Below, piece by piece: positions 35,446-44,332 of a stretch of DNA of 64,000 nucleotides. The notes under the pieces were generated by a model that saw only the letters and a program-made list of their open reading frames with translations, made no database searches and had not been told where the DNA came from. Source of the DNA: Sulfitobacter undariae (lineage in GTDB: Bacteria; Pseudomonadota; Alphaproteobacteria; Rhodobacterales; Rhodobacteraceae); contig NZ_JACIEI010000014.1 of assembly GCF_014196805.1 (NCBI RefSeq), positions 27,920 through 91,919 of the forward strand. Direction: 5' to 3'. The position numbers and the translations under genes are program-made. Every line of letters starts with the position of its first letter. Position 1 is the first letter of the stretch.

Positions 35446-36849
35446 ATGATGACCGACACAGCCAACCGGAACGCGGCGCGAGCAGACGCGGCTTCATCCG
35501 CACGTGCCGCGCGCACTCATGCTTTGCTCACCGCGCCGATTGGGCCAACCCTTATGGCACTGGCCACCCCCAACGTACTGGCCATGCTGGTCCAAGCGGC
35601 CCAGAGCATTGCAGAAGCCTACTTCGCCAGCCTCATGGGTGTCACTGTGCTGGCGGGGCTGGCGCTGGTGTTTCCTTTGATGATGTTGACCCAGATGCTT
35701 TCAGCGGGCGCGATGGGCGGGGCAATTTCTGCCGCTGTTGCGCGTGCTCTTGGCGCGAAAGACCCGGAGCGCGCAGCAACACTTGCCTTCACTGCGTGGA
35801 TCATCGCGGTCTGCGTAGCGCTTATCATGGCAGTCACAATGTTGCTGTTCGGGCGCGTGATTTTCAGCGCGCTTGGGGGCGGGTCTGAAGCCGTAGACGC
35901 TGCTGCGACCTATGCCACAGTATTCTTTCCAGGGTGCGTCGCAATCTGGTTATGCCATTCTTCGTTGAGCATTATTCGCGGAACAGGCGATATGCAGATG
36001 CCTTCGTTGCTACTGCTGCTGGTGTCTATCATCTCGATCCCGTTTTCGGGGGTCTTTGCATTGGGATGGTGGGTATTCCCTGCGTTTGGCATTGCAGGCC
36101 TGCCTTTGGGGTTAATCGCGGCTTATGGTATTGGGGCTGTAATTGCCATCGGCTACATCGCCGCTGGTCGGACGGGGCTTGAATTCAAAGGCGCCTTTGC
36201 CCGCATTGACATGAGCATGTTCCGTGACATCATGAAAGTGGGCACCATCGCATCCGTAAATACGCTTATGACCGTTCTGACTGTGGTGCTGATGGTTGGT
36301 ATGGTTGGCCAATATGGCGAAGCCGCGCTGGCAGGTTATGGTCTCGGGGCGCGTCTGGAATTCCTGATGATCCCTATAATTTTTGGCACAGGAGCCGCAA
36401 TGACCGCGATGGTCGGTGCCAATGTCGGCGCGGGACAGATAGATCGCGCGTTGAGGGTCGCATGGACAGGGTCAGTGGCCAGTGCATTGATTGTGGGGTG
36501 TATAGGTATGGTTCTGGCCCTGTTTCCCAACCTCTGGCTGAATATTTTTCTTGATCCTTCCGAAACCGCTGCACTGGAAGTGGGTCGGGCATATTTCCGC
36601 ATTGTCGCGCCGTTTTATCCATTCTTTGGTCTCGGCCTTGCGCTTTACTTTGCATCGCAAGGCGCAGGCAAAATGCTGTGGCCTCTCATTGGCAGCATCT
36701 GTCGCATCGGGGTGGCGGTTGGCGGTGCAGCCTTGTTTACGTCAATCACACTTTGGGGAGTGAATGGCGTATTCGCCGCAATCGCATTTGCCATGCTTGT
36801 GTACGGGATTGTAATCGGAATGGCGATTTGGCGCACACGGTGGTCCTGA
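35446..36849 (+). CDS. MATE-family efflux transporter
   Basis: 467 residues, about 12 hydrophobic segments, two homologous halves with the MATE patterns of repeated small residues (for example AMGGAISAAVARALGAKD and MTAMVGANVGAGQIDRA). MATE pumps export cationic drugs, dyes or metabolites using sodium or protons. Substrate unknown; regulation by the divergent HxlR protein is likely. Confidence 0.9.
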   Translation: MMTDTANRNAARADAASSARAARTHALLTAPIGPTLMALATPNVLAMLVQAAQSIAEAYFASLMGVTVLAGLALVFPLMMLTQMLSAGAMGGAISAAVARALGAKDPERAATLAFTAWIIAVCVALIMAVTMLLFGRVIFSALGGGSEAVDAAATYATVFFPGCVAIWLCHSSLSIIRGTGDMQMPSLLLLLVSIISIPFSGVFALGWWVFPAFGIAGLPLGLIAAYGIGAVIAIGYIAAGRTGLEFKGAFARIDMSMFRDIMKVGTIASVNTLMTVLTVVLMVGMVGQYGEAALAGYGLGARLEFLMIPIIFGTGAAMTAMVGANVGAGQIDRALRVAWTGSVASALIVGCIGMVLALFPNLWLNIFLDPSETAALEVGRAYFRIVAPFYPFFGLGLALYFASQGAGKMLWPLIGSICRIGVAVGGAALFTSITLWGVNGVFAAIAFAMLVYGIVIGMAIWRTRWS

Positions 36850-36925
36850 TATGTTGGTTGGTCAGATTTCACCTGACAGCTAAAATACTTCTAGCAAAAT
36901 AGACCGTTTTGGCCTGCCCACCCCC

Positions 36926-36946
36926 GCAATTTTCAAGACAAATTGC
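36926..36946. terminator. Possible terminator between MATE and ZIP genes
   Basis: GCAATTT and AAATTGC are perfect arms with a 7-base loop, flanked by CCCC and GGGG that can extend the stem. It lies in the gap between two convergent genes. There is no clear T-run. Confidence 0.35.
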
Positions 36947-36980
36947 AAAGGGGTCCTGTCCTCCGGTTCTGATGTTTGGT

Positions 36981-37772
36981 TCAGCCCAGCCAGACGTCGA
37001 GAAAGAGCATCACCACCAAACCAATCGCAAGCCCGGTTGTGGCTTGTTTTTGATGGCCACTGCGGTGCGTTTCGGGAATGATTTCATGGCTGATCACATA
37101 CAGCATCGCACCGGCAGCAAAGGCCAGCCCCCAAGGCAGCAAGGGTTCGGCCACAACAATAACCGCCGCGCCCAAAATGCCTGTGATGGGTTCCACCAGC
37201 CCCGTCAGGGCCGCGATACCAAATGCTTTTTTAGCCGAATACTTCTCCCCAAGCAGAGCCACAGCAACAGCAAGACCTTCGGGCGCATTTTGCAGCCCGA
37301 TGCCAAGAGCAACAGGAAAGCCCCCTTCAAACCCGTCCGCACCAAAGGCCACGCCAACCGCCAATCCTTCGGGCGCATTGTGAATGGTAATCGCGATGAT
37401 GAACAACCAGACACGCCGCAAAGAGGCGGCCTCGGGCCCTTCGCGCCCAGAGCTGAAGTGTTCATGCGGGATCATTTCGTTCATCAGAGCAACTGCGCCC
37501 ATGCCCATGAGGATCGCAACGCAGACAATAAATGCAGGTATCGCACCGTCACCATAGCGCGCCTCGGCTACATCGAGGGCCGGAATGATGAGCGAGAAAA
37601 AGGACGCCGCCAACATGACACCCGCCGCAAACCCCAACGAAATATCACGCCATTTGCGCGATGGTGTGCTGCCAAACAACACGGGCACAGCACCGGCTGC
37701 GGTCATTAGGCCCGCTGCGAGGCTGCCCAAAAAACCCAACATAACGGGTGAAAGTGTCGAAAGGGATTCCAT
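36981..37772 (-). CDS. ZIP-family metal transporter (GufA-like)
   Basis: 263 residues with eight hydrophobic segments. The membrane metal site is visible as HNAPEGLAVG in one helix and QNAPEGLAVA in the next, followed by VEPITG, which is the ZIP binuclear metal centre. ZIP proteins import zinc, and often iron or manganese, into the cytoplasm. The gene stands alone; no Zur-like site was seen. Confidence 0.9.
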   Translation of the reverse strand: MESLSTLSPVMLGFLGSLAAGLMTAAGAVPVLFGSTPSRKWRDISLGFAAGVMLAASFFSLIIPALDVAEARYGDGAIPAFIVCVAILMGMGAVALMNEMIPHEHFSSGREGPEAASLRRVWLFIIAITIHNAPEGLAVGVAFGADGFEGGFPVALGIGLQNAPEGLAVAVALLGEKYSAKKAFGIAALTGLVEPITGILGAAVIVVAEPLLPWGLAFAAGAMLYVISHEIIPETHRSGHQKQATTGLAIGLVVMLFLDVWLG

Positions 37773-37905
37773 AGCTAACGATCCAGATAATACGGTAAAA
37801 ACATAACGCTAGTGCCCTTGTCCGCCAGTGGCAAGACCGCGCCTCCACCTGTGCTTCCTATGCGGCTGTTATAGGTGTCGTTTGATGATGTAGAACGAGT
37901 TTCTT

Positions 37906-39234
37906 TCATGACTTAGCATCAAGCGCATCCGAGAAACGTGTTCGTGACATCTCCAGCAAGGCTGAGGCAACCTGTGCGTCAACATCTGCCACATCTGAAA
38001 AGGTTTCTTCCCCAAGGGGATCAATCGGGCGGCCATCAACACGTACTTCATAGTGAAGGTTCGGGCCCGTCGCGACGCCGGTTTGACCGACAGAGCCGAT
38101 CATTTCCCCCGCGGCCACACGTTTTCCAACCTCTAATCCCTTTTGCACCGCACTGAGATGAGCATAGCGGGACATCGTCCCAGACCCGTGGGACACTTCG
38201 ACAACACGGCCATAGCCCCCTCGCCAACCGATAAAGGATACCCGTCCCGGTGCCGTTGCGCTAATTGGCGTACCTTGAGCAGCAGCATAATCAACACCTG
38301 TGTGCATCCGCACGTTGCCGAAGACAGGATGTTTGCGTTTGCCAAAAACCGATGACAATCGTGCTCCTTTGACAGGTGCAGCTGTCGTCTGAAACACTTC
38401 ACCATTCATGTAGAGTGTCGGTTGCCCGCCTGCTTCGTCGGGCCAGACAACCTCAAACGTTTCCTCAACCAAATCTAGCGAAGCATAGGACATCTGCGGT
38501 TCCCCGACCGCACTGCCATCCTCCAGTGTTTCTTGCGCCCAGAGAATATTCAGGCTTTCTCCACCTTGAAGATCGCGGCGAAAATCGATGGTGTCCCCCA
38601 TAATGCGGACCAAATCAGTAGCAAAGCGAGGTGGCACACCCGCCTTATCCAAAGAGGCATAGATCGACCCGTCAACAGAAAGCGTCCCCGCACGTTCAAC
38701 CAAAGTCGCCGTTGGTGTCACTGTGCGGCTTTCGATCGTATCCGAAAGAGTAACCTCAACGCGGACTCCATCCGCGATACCTAATGCGACAACGAAAGGC
38801 GTGCCATCGGGGTTGTATGCCACGCTCAGCCGATCACCCGCCTGTAACTTTCGCAGATCGTATTCTGCCGCAACTGCCGCTGTGATATCAGCTCGCAATG
38901 CGGGCTCCAACTTGGCACGCGCAAGCATGAGACCCAGTGTATCGCCACTCTCAACGACGGCCTCCCATGACGGAACAATGGGCGCATGAACAACTTGGGC
39001 TGGCGCAAAGAGCTGTGGGATCGGGGACGAGAAATTTTGCAACGCCTCAAGGCCCATCTTCCCTGTCAGGGAAGCAGAAACGACCGGCAGCGCATCTGTT
39101 GTTTGCTGGAGCAAAGGTGCGTCTACGGCGATGTCAGGTGCAGGTTCTGCAGATGTCATTATGGTTATGCCTGTCACTGCCCCGCCAACCACTACTGCTA
39201 TGGTGGTTCCCTGCATAATGCTTCTTAACGTCAA
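37906..39234 (-). CDS. M23-family peptidoglycan endopeptidase (LytM-like)
   Basis: 442 residues: N-terminal membrane anchor or signal (about residues 8-28), a middle region with a LysM/OapA-like part (VVESGDTLGLMLARAKLE), and a C-terminal M23 domain with RMHTGVDYAA, RYAHLSA and NLHYEVR, which hold the zinc ligands. It cuts peptide crosslinks in the cell wall. The TTG at 39234 is preceded by GAAGGA eight bases away; the ATG at 39216 has a poor site. It is last in a cluster with SCO, PCuAC, DsbA and DsbB genes, 20 bases after a SCO gene. Confidence 0.87.
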   Translation of the reverse strand: MTLRSIMQGTTIAVVVGGAVTGITIMTSAEPAPDIAVDAPLLQQTTDALPVVSASLTGKMGLEALQNFSSPIPQLFAPAQVVHAPIVPSWEAVVESGDTLGLMLARAKLEPALRADITAAVAAEYDLRKLQAGDRLSVAYNPDGTPFVVALGIADGVRVEVTLSDTIESRTVTPTATLVERAGTLSVDGSIYASLDKAGVPPRFATDLVRIMGDTIDFRRDLQGGESLNILWAQETLEDGSAVGEPQMSYASLDLVEETFEVVWPDEAGGQPTLYMNGEVFQTTAAPVKGARLSSVFGKRKHPVFGNVRMHTGVDYAAAQGTPISATAPGRVSFIGWRGGYGRVVEVSHGSGTMSRYAHLSAVQKGLEVGKRVAAGEMIGSVGQTGVATGPNLHYEVRVDGRPIDPLGEETFSDVADVDAQVASALLEMSRTRFSDALDAKS

Positions 39235-39254
39235 GATTCAGTTCCTTCGGTAGG

Positions 39255-39851
39255 TTAAAGCGCGCGCCGGATTTTCGGCAGCGCAAATTCACGTGGTTCG
39301 TGGTAATCAATGGTGGTGACAAAATCGCCTACATCATCGAACACAAAGACCCCTGATGTGTGGTTCATGGTGTAATCGCCATCAGTCTGCATGACCTTTT
39401 CATAGGTCGCGCGGAATCCTTTCACAGCAACAGCAAGCTGTGCATCCGTTCCTGTCCAACCCTGAATTCTAGGGTCAAAATAGGAAATATAGTCAGCCAT
39501 GACCTCAACAGTGTCACGCTCGGGATCAACAGAGATAAACACTGCGTTCAGGTCTTTTGCTTCCGCTCCCAGCTCTTCGAGCCAAAGGGAAATATCGGAC
39601 AGTGTTGTGGGGCAAACATCAGGGCAATAAGTGAAGCCAAAGAAAATCAGACTCGGCTGCCCAAGCAATGTTTGTGGCCCCACGTCTTTGCCATCTTGAT
39701 CCGTCAGCGAAAAATCCATTTGCGTCAAAGGCAGCGACCGCTTTCCCAGTGTCTGCTCTGCCCCCGGTCCGTCAACCTGCCACCAACCAAAAAACAGGGC
39801 GACTACAACAACCGCCGCCCCTACCGCCGCAATACGACCAAACTGTTTCAT
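39255..39851 (-). CDS. SCO1/SenC-family copper chaperone (second in cluster)
   Basis: 198 residues, membrane-anchored thioredoxin-fold protein. Cys76 and Cys80 in FTYCPDVCP and His164 in TMNHTSG are the copper ligands. SCO proteins deliver copper to, or reduce, the CuA site of cytochrome c oxidase. The ATG at 39851 is preceded by GAAGG ten bases away; a GTG three bases earlier is also possible. It begins 6 bases after the PCuAC gene stops, and a second SCO gene lies at the head of the cluster. Confidence 0.92.
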   Translation of the reverse strand: MKQFGRIAAVGAAVVVVALFFGWWQVDGPGAEQTLGKRSLPLTQMDFSLTDQDGKDVGPQTLLGQPSLIFFGFTYCPDVCPTTLSDISLWLEELGAEAKDLNAVFISVDPERDTVEVMADYISYFDPRIQGWTGTDAQLAVAVKGFRATYEKVMQTDGDYTMNHTSGVFVFDDVGDFVTTIDYHEPREFALPKIRRAL

Positions 39852-39857
39852 CACCGG

Positions 39858-40337
39858 CTAGCCTTCAGGCCCACGTGCGCCCATCCCAAAGATCGGGACA
39901 TCCACAGTCAGCTCCGTGTCATCCGAGAACAGCAGGGTCATCGGGAAAGTTTCTCCCTCGATCAGCGGTGCTTGCAACTTCATGAGCATGGCGTGATAGC
40001 CCCCTGGTTCAAGCGCCACCGTGCCCCCAACGGGTATTTCAATATCTCCAGCAGGCGACATGCTGCTGATGCCGTTGGCGTCGGTTTTGCTTTGATGCAC
40101 AGAGGCCATGCCTGAAATATCTGCCTCCAGCCCAGTGAGCGAGATCACCGTGTCACCCAGATTGCGAAGCGTCAGATAAGCACCCGCTGGGCGGGACGTT
40201 CCAAGGCTTGCACGGGCCCAAGGTTGCTCGACCACAATCTGTGTGTTTGGAATAGGTTCTTGCGCCGCGACAAGCGATGGCAGCACCATGCATAAGGCGG
40301 CGGCCAAACCGGCCAAGGTGTTTTTACTATTGTTCAT
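39858..40337 (-). CDS. PCu(A)C periplasmic copper chaperone
   Basis: 159 residues with a signal peptide ending VAAQE. The copper site H(M)X10MX21HXM is present as Met77/His81, Met93, then His115 and Met117 (MASVHQSK, SSMSP, HAMLM). It hands Cu(I) to the CuA centre of cytochrome c oxidase together with SCO proteins. The start at 40337 gives the signal peptide; a longer frame overlaps dsbA. Confidence 0.92.
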   Translation of the reverse strand: MNNSKNTLAGLAAALCMVLPSLVAAQEPIPNTQIVVEQPWARASLGTSRPAGAYLTLRNLGDTVISLTGLEADISGMASVHQSKTDANGISSMSPAGDIEIPVGGTVALEPGGYHAMLMKLQAPLIEGETFPMTLLFSDDTELTVDVPIFGMGARGPEG

Positions 40338-40350
40338 GACTGCTTCCGAT

Positions 40351-41019
40351 TTAATCTGAATTTGCTGTTGCAGCATCAATTTCGGCCTGCACTTGCAGCA
40401 AAAGCTGTTTTGCACCGAACTCCACCAGAGGTTTTCCGTTTACAAAGAATGTAGGTGTCTGGGTTACTCCAACGGCTTCAACATCTGCGCGGTCCTGATT
40501 GAGGACAGCTATGATACTGGGCGACATGATCTGAATCTTGGCCGCCTCAACATCAAGCCCGACTGAGCCAGCTACAGCCATGATCTGCTCGGCGGCTGGC
40601 GCACCATGGGAGGCCCAAACCTGCTGATTTTCAAACAGCGCCTCGAGTACGGGAGTAAAAACGTTTTGCAAACGTGCGGCCTCCAGTACTTTGATCGCCA
40701 GTTCCGATCCTTCACCGTGGAAAGGCGTATAGCGTATGACCACGCGCACATCTTCGGGGTACTCGGCCAGAATTTCCTTCACGATAGGATAGAAAGAGCG
40801 ACAGGCCTCGCAAGCGGGGTCCAGAAATTCCACAATTGTGACGGGGGCATCTTCGCGGCCCAACACCGGAGAATAGCTACGGACCAACAGGTCTTGCTGT
40901 TGGGCTGGCACAGCCGTGGCTACAGGCGCGGGCCCTGGACGCGAGACAAACCAGGCGCCGAAAGCGAACAGGCCCAAAACAGCGGCAAGAATTATGAGAA
41001 CAAGAGTTTTACGTGTCAT
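40351..41019 (-). CDS. DsbA-family thiol oxidoreductase
   Basis: 222 residues: membrane anchor or signal at residues 5-25, then a thioredoxin-fold domain with the active-site CEAC (Cys70, Cys73) in DPACEACRSFYP and a cis-Pro loop TQTPTFFVNG. It oxidises or shuffles disulfides of periplasmic proteins. Overlaps dsbB by four bases, which makes the two a redox pair. It may serve the Cys pairs of the neighbouring SCO proteins. Confidence 0.9.
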   Translation of the reverse strand: MTRKTLVLIILAAVLGLFAFGAWFVSRPGPAPVATAVPAQQQDLLVRSYSPVLGREDAPVTIVEFLDPACEACRSFYPIVKEILAEYPEDVRVVIRYTPFHGEGSELAIKVLEAARLQNVFTPVLEALFENQQVWASHGAPAAEQIMAVAGSVGLDVEAAKIQIMSPSIIAVLNQDRADVEAVGVTQTPTFFVNGKPLVEFGAKQLLLQVQAEIDAATANSD

Positions 41020-41459
41020 GAGGATTTCCGTCGAATTTGAATAAGGAGAAGTAAGATGAGCCCGAAGACCAGAAACGAAAGGGCGGGGATCGGCATGCCA
41101 AGGATCTGCATCGCACTATCGGTGCACGACGGGCCTTTTTCAGTACATGGCGTGATCGGTTCTGGCACGATTCCTGCGTACAGCAGCCAGTGATACAGCG
41201 CGACAGCCCCGCCCATTGCGGCAAGCGGCGCGGCATAAATCCAGACAGTCACATCAGACCGCCACGCGGCAACGCCAAGGATCACAGCCAAAGGGAACAT
41301 AAAGGCGCGTTGAAACCAGCATAGATGGCAGGGGGTTTGCCCCAAAATTTCGCCTATAAACAAAACGGCAAGCGACGCTGACAAAGCAAGAACCCACGCT
41401 GCGATGAGCAAAGTTAGCGCGCGGCTTGCTGGCGCGTCCGTGTTGATGGTTGCGGTCAT
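41016..41459 (-). CDS. dsbB: DsbB-family disulfide bond formation protein
   Basis: 147 residues with four membrane segments. Cys44 and Cys47 (TPCHLCWFQR) and a second pair Cys105 and Cys112 (TPCTEKGPSC) are the two catalytic disulfides. DsbB re-oxidises DsbA and passes electrons to quinone. Overlaps the upstream SCO gene by four bases. Confidence 0.93.
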   Translation of the reverse strand: MTATINTDAPASRALTLLIAAWVLALSASLAVLFIGEILGQTPCHLCWFQRAFMFPLAVILGVAAWRSDVTVWIYAAPLAAMGGAVALYHWLLYAGIVPEPITPCTEKGPSCTDSAMQILGMPIPALSFLVFGLILLLLIQIRRKSS

Positions 41460-42064
41460 GCGCCTAACCTTTTTTGTAGGTCCGACACAATTTCTGTCGG
41501 TTTTTGATTATACTCGTAAATGCGAACAAACTCGCCATTAGGGTCGAACAGCAGGAACGACGATGTATGGCCCATGGTGTAGCCATCAGGCGCGGCCTCA
41601 TCCTCGTTGCGCTGATAATAGATTTTAAAAGCCTTGCCCGTGCGCTCTATTTGCTCGGCCGAGCCACTGAGTCCGATGATACGGGTATCGAACTGCGGCA
41701 CATATTCGGCCAAAACAGCAGGTGTATCACGCGCGGGGTCGACGGTGATAAATACGGGTTGGAGTGCCTCACCGACCGCGCCTAGATCATCTAACACTTG
41801 CGCGATTGTCGATAGGCCCATCGGACAGACATCAGGGCAGTTTGTGAAGCCAAAGAAGACAAGCATCCATTGGCCTCGAAAATCCTCATCCGTTTGCACC
41901 ATACCTTTGTAATCGGTCAGTTCAAAATCCGCGGCAAAACCTGCGGTTGAAATGGTGCGTGAAGCTGGTAGCTTGTTTTGAAAGCCACCCGCTATCCAAA
42001 CCCCTCCGACAACTGTGGTTGCGATTACCACCATCGACCAGAGGATTACCCGAACCTTTTTCAT
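41456..42064 (-). CDS. SCO1/SenC-family copper chaperone (first in cluster)
   Basis: 202 residues, N-terminal membrane anchor, ligands Cys76 and Cys80 in FTNCPDVCP and His166 in TMGHTSS. It is the first gene of the copper/disulfide cluster. The ATG at 42064 has AGGTGA eight bases upstream; a GTG at 42076 and an ATG at 42073 are alternatives. The MerR-type promoter at 42099-42129 directs transcription into it. Confidence 0.92.
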   Translation of the reverse strand: MKKVRVILWSMVVIATTVVGGVWIAGGFQNKLPASRTISTAGFAADFELTDYKGMVQTDEDFRGQWMLVFFGFTNCPDVCPMGLSTIAQVLDDLGAVGEALQPVFITVDPARDTPAVLAEYVPQFDTRIIGLSGSAEQIERTGKAFKIYYQRNEDEAAPDGYTMGHTSSFLLFDPNGEFVRIYEYNQKPTEIVSDLQKRLGA

Positions 42065-42098
42065 TACTAACATCACCTATTACCAAGCCCTATTTAGG

Positions 42099-42129
42099 CT
42101 GGTACAAGCTTCAGCAGGTAGAGGTTCAA
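42099..42129 (-). promoter_or_regulatory. MerR-type promoter between merR and the SCO/Dsb operon
   Basis: On the minus strand TTGAAC and TACCAG are 19 bases apart and the spacer contains CTGAAGCTTG. It matches the P-type ATPase promoter at 31632-31662 in 21 of 29 bases, including the 10-base block TGCTGAAGCT. The dyad itself is weaker here. Confidence 0.55.
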
Positions 42130-42237
42130 GAAGAAATTTACCTGTTTACGCACAATGTCACACTTTTGTGAAAGCGCGTGATATCAAAGGGGTAATCCCT
42201 AGCAAAAGTTACAGCGCCTAAGACTGAAGGAAAAACC

Positions 42238-42666
42238 ATGTTGGCAATTGGAACACTGTCCAAAAAGACCGGAACCAAGGTTCAGACGATCCGCTATTAC
42301 GAGCAGATCGGCTTGATGAACGAGGCAGGGCGCACCGCTGGCGGGCAGCGTCGTTATTTTGAAAAAGATCTCGACCGGCTTGCCTTTATCAGACACTCGC
42401 GCCAGCTTGGCTTCTCTCTTGAATCTATCCGCGAGCTGCTGGACCTCGCTGACCGCCCAGGCCAATCATGCGCCGACGCTGACTCCATAGCACAACGGCA
42501 ACTTGTGCAAGTCGAGCAGAGGATAAAACGGCTACAGGCGTTGAAAAAAGAGCTCAAGCGCATGGTCGTCGATTGCAACGGGGAGAGCGTCGCGCATTGC
42601 AAAGTGTTGGAAATTTTGCGCGACCATGATGAATGTTTGACGGATCACAACGCAATCGGGTCATAA
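42238..42666 (+). CDS. MerR-family heavy-metal-responsive regulator
   Basis: 142 residues: N-terminal MerR helix-turn-helix (IGTLSKKTGTKVQTIRYYEQ), dimer helix, and C-terminal metal-binding part. Cys78, Cys113, Cys121 and Cys133 are in positions like those of ZntR/PbrR/CadR, with His130 and His137 nearby. Cys78 is usually absent from copper sensors of the CueR type, so a divalent metal (Zn, Cd, Pb) is the more likely signal. It is divergent from the SCO/Dsb operon. The site 42099-42129 and the P-type ATPase promoter are its probable targets. Confidence 0.88.
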   Translation: MLAIGTLSKKTGTKVQTIRYYEQIGLMNEAGRTAGGQRRYFEKDLDRLAFIRHSRQLGFSLESIRELLDLADRPGQSCADADSIAQRQLVQVEQRIKRLQALKKELKRMVVDCNGESVAHCKVLEILRDHDECLTDHNAIGS

Positions 42667-42677
42667 CCACACGCTCC

Positions 42678-43517
42678 TCATGGACGGTATGGCACGACCT
42701 CTTGACGCTGTCTGCCCAATCCTTCGATCCCCAGCTCAACAACATCCCCCGCATTCAAATACTGCGGGGGGTTCATACCCATGCCTACACCGGGAGGTGT
42801 GCCTGTAGAAATCACATCACCCGGCACCAGTGTGACAAATTCGCTGAGGTAAGAGACGATATGCGCCACATCGAAAACCATCGTCGCTGTGCTGCCCGAC
42901 TGACGCCGTTCACCGTTTACGTCCAGATACATGTTCAGGTTTTGTGGGTCTGGCACTTCATCCGATGTCACCAGCCACGGGCCGACGGGTCCGAAGCTGT
43001 CACAGGATTTTCCTTTGGTCCATTGGCCGCCCCGTTCGGCTTGAAAGGCGCGTTCAGAAACATCGTTGATCACACAAAAACCCGCCACATGGGACAGGGC
43101 CTCTGCTTTTGACACATGATGCGCACGGGTGCCAATCACCACGCCCAGCTCTACTTCCCAATCGGTTTTTTCGGACCCTTTAGGTAGAATGATCGGGTCA
43201 TTTGCCCCCGTTGCAGGGCAGGTTTTCATGAATAAAATCGGTTCTTCAGGGATCGCCATGCCCGCCTCTTTGGCATGGTCGGAATAGTTCAACCCGATGC
43301 AGAACATTCGCCGCACATCGTCAATCACGGGCGCATAATCCCCCGTGATCAGTGAAAAGGATGCGGGATCAAGCACGGCCAGCTTTGACAGTTCTTGCGC
43401 TGAGAGGGTTTGAGCCGTGATGTCATCCACCACCGAAGAAATATCGCGTGCGGCGCCATCTGCGTCAATTAACACGGGGCGCGTACCATCAGCGGTACGG
43501 ATACGGGCGAGTTTCAT
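42678..43517 (-). CDS. Fumarylacetoacetate hydrolase (FAH)-family protein
   Basis: 279 residues. The FAH domain starts near FCIGLNYSDHAKEAG and holds the metal ligands Glu-Glu-Asp in DWEVELGVVIG and FCVINDVSERAFQ. Members hydrolyse or decarboxylate diketo acids such as fumarylpyruvate, or hydrate 2-keto-4-pentenoate. The PPGVGMGMNPPQYLNAGD segment is common in sugar-acid and aromatic-degradation members. No pathway partner is nearby, so the substrate cannot be named. Confidence 0.88.
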   Translation of the reverse strand: MKLARIRTADGTRPVLIDADGAARDISSVVDDITAQTLSAQELSKLAVLDPASFSLITGDYAPVIDDVRRMFCIGLNYSDHAKEAGMAIPEEPILFMKTCPATGANDPIILPKGSEKTDWEVELGVVIGTRAHHVSKAEALSHVAGFCVINDVSERAFQAERGGQWTKGKSCDSFGPVGPWLVTSDEVPDPQNLNMYLDVNGERRQSGSTATMVFDVAHIVSYLSEFVTLVPGDVISTGTPPGVGMGMNPPQYLNAGDVVELGIEGLGRQRQEVVPYRP

Positions 43518-43641
43518 CTGGCAAGCTCCTGTGAAGATTTCACAGCAGCATACCGCCTAAACAGAGAGGGTGAAGTGGCAATTTAGAAAATTTGGGCAGG
43601 ATGCCGCAATCCCCAGAGGGACTGCGATCAAATCCGATAAT

Positions 43642-44319
43642 TTAGTCTTCGAACCCGACAAAACGGGCAACATCGGTCACTTCGCGACGTTCGGACACAA
43701 CGGCATTGGCCGAGAAATCCTCATCAGGCCAGCCCATCGCAACACAAGTCATGATGATCTGATCGTCGGGGATTTGTGCATGTTCACGCACTACAGGCGA
43801 CTGCATGATGCCCTGCCCGTTGATCACACAACCCAAACCACGCGACCAAGCTGCCAACGTCAACCCGTAGGTTACTGCGCCCAGATCGAAATGCGCAATC
43901 GTGCCGCCATCAAGAGATTTATCAAACGTCACAACAATCGAAACAGGGGCATCAAACTGACGAAAGCCGCGCATGACCCAATCTTGACGCATCGCTTTGT
44001 CTTCACGCTCGATCCCCATCGCAGCGAATAACTGCTTGGCGATGCCCACCTGACGGTCGCGGTGCGGCCCTTCATAGGCCCCATGATCAATAATTTCCCG
44101 CACAGGGGGCACGCCGTTAAGCATGCGGGTGGAGTTACCCTCCCGCACGCACTCAAGCGGTTCACCCGTCAGCACATGCAAATGCCAAGGCTGGGTGTTC
44201 ATAGACGAAGGTGCACGATTGGCCAGTGCGATAACTTCTTCAATCAGCGCCCGCGAGACAGGTTTATCCTGAAATCCGCGAATACTGCGTCGGCCATTCA
44301 TTGCTTCGTCTAATTGCAT
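43642..44319 (-). CDS. Nitroreductase-family flavoprotein
   Basis: 225 residues with the FMN-binding N-terminus NGRRSIRGFQDKPV and the loop PSSMNTQPWHLHVLTG. It probably reduces nitro compounds, quinones or flavins with NAD(P)H. It follows the mipA-like gene by 13 bases on the same strand and may be co-transcribed with it. Confidence 0.9.
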   Translation of the reverse strand: MQLDEAMNGRRSIRGFQDKPVSRALIEEVIALANRAPSSMNTQPWHLHVLTGEPLECVREGNSTRMLNGVPPVREIIDHGAYEGPHRDRQVGIAKQLFAAMGIEREDKAMRQDWVMRGFRQFDAPVSIVVTFDKSLDGGTIAHFDLGAVTYGLTLAAWSRGLGCVINGQGIMQSPVVREHAQIPDDQIIMTCVAMGWPDEDFSANAVVSERREVTDVARFVGFED

Positions 44320-44332
44320 GGGAAGTCCTTAT

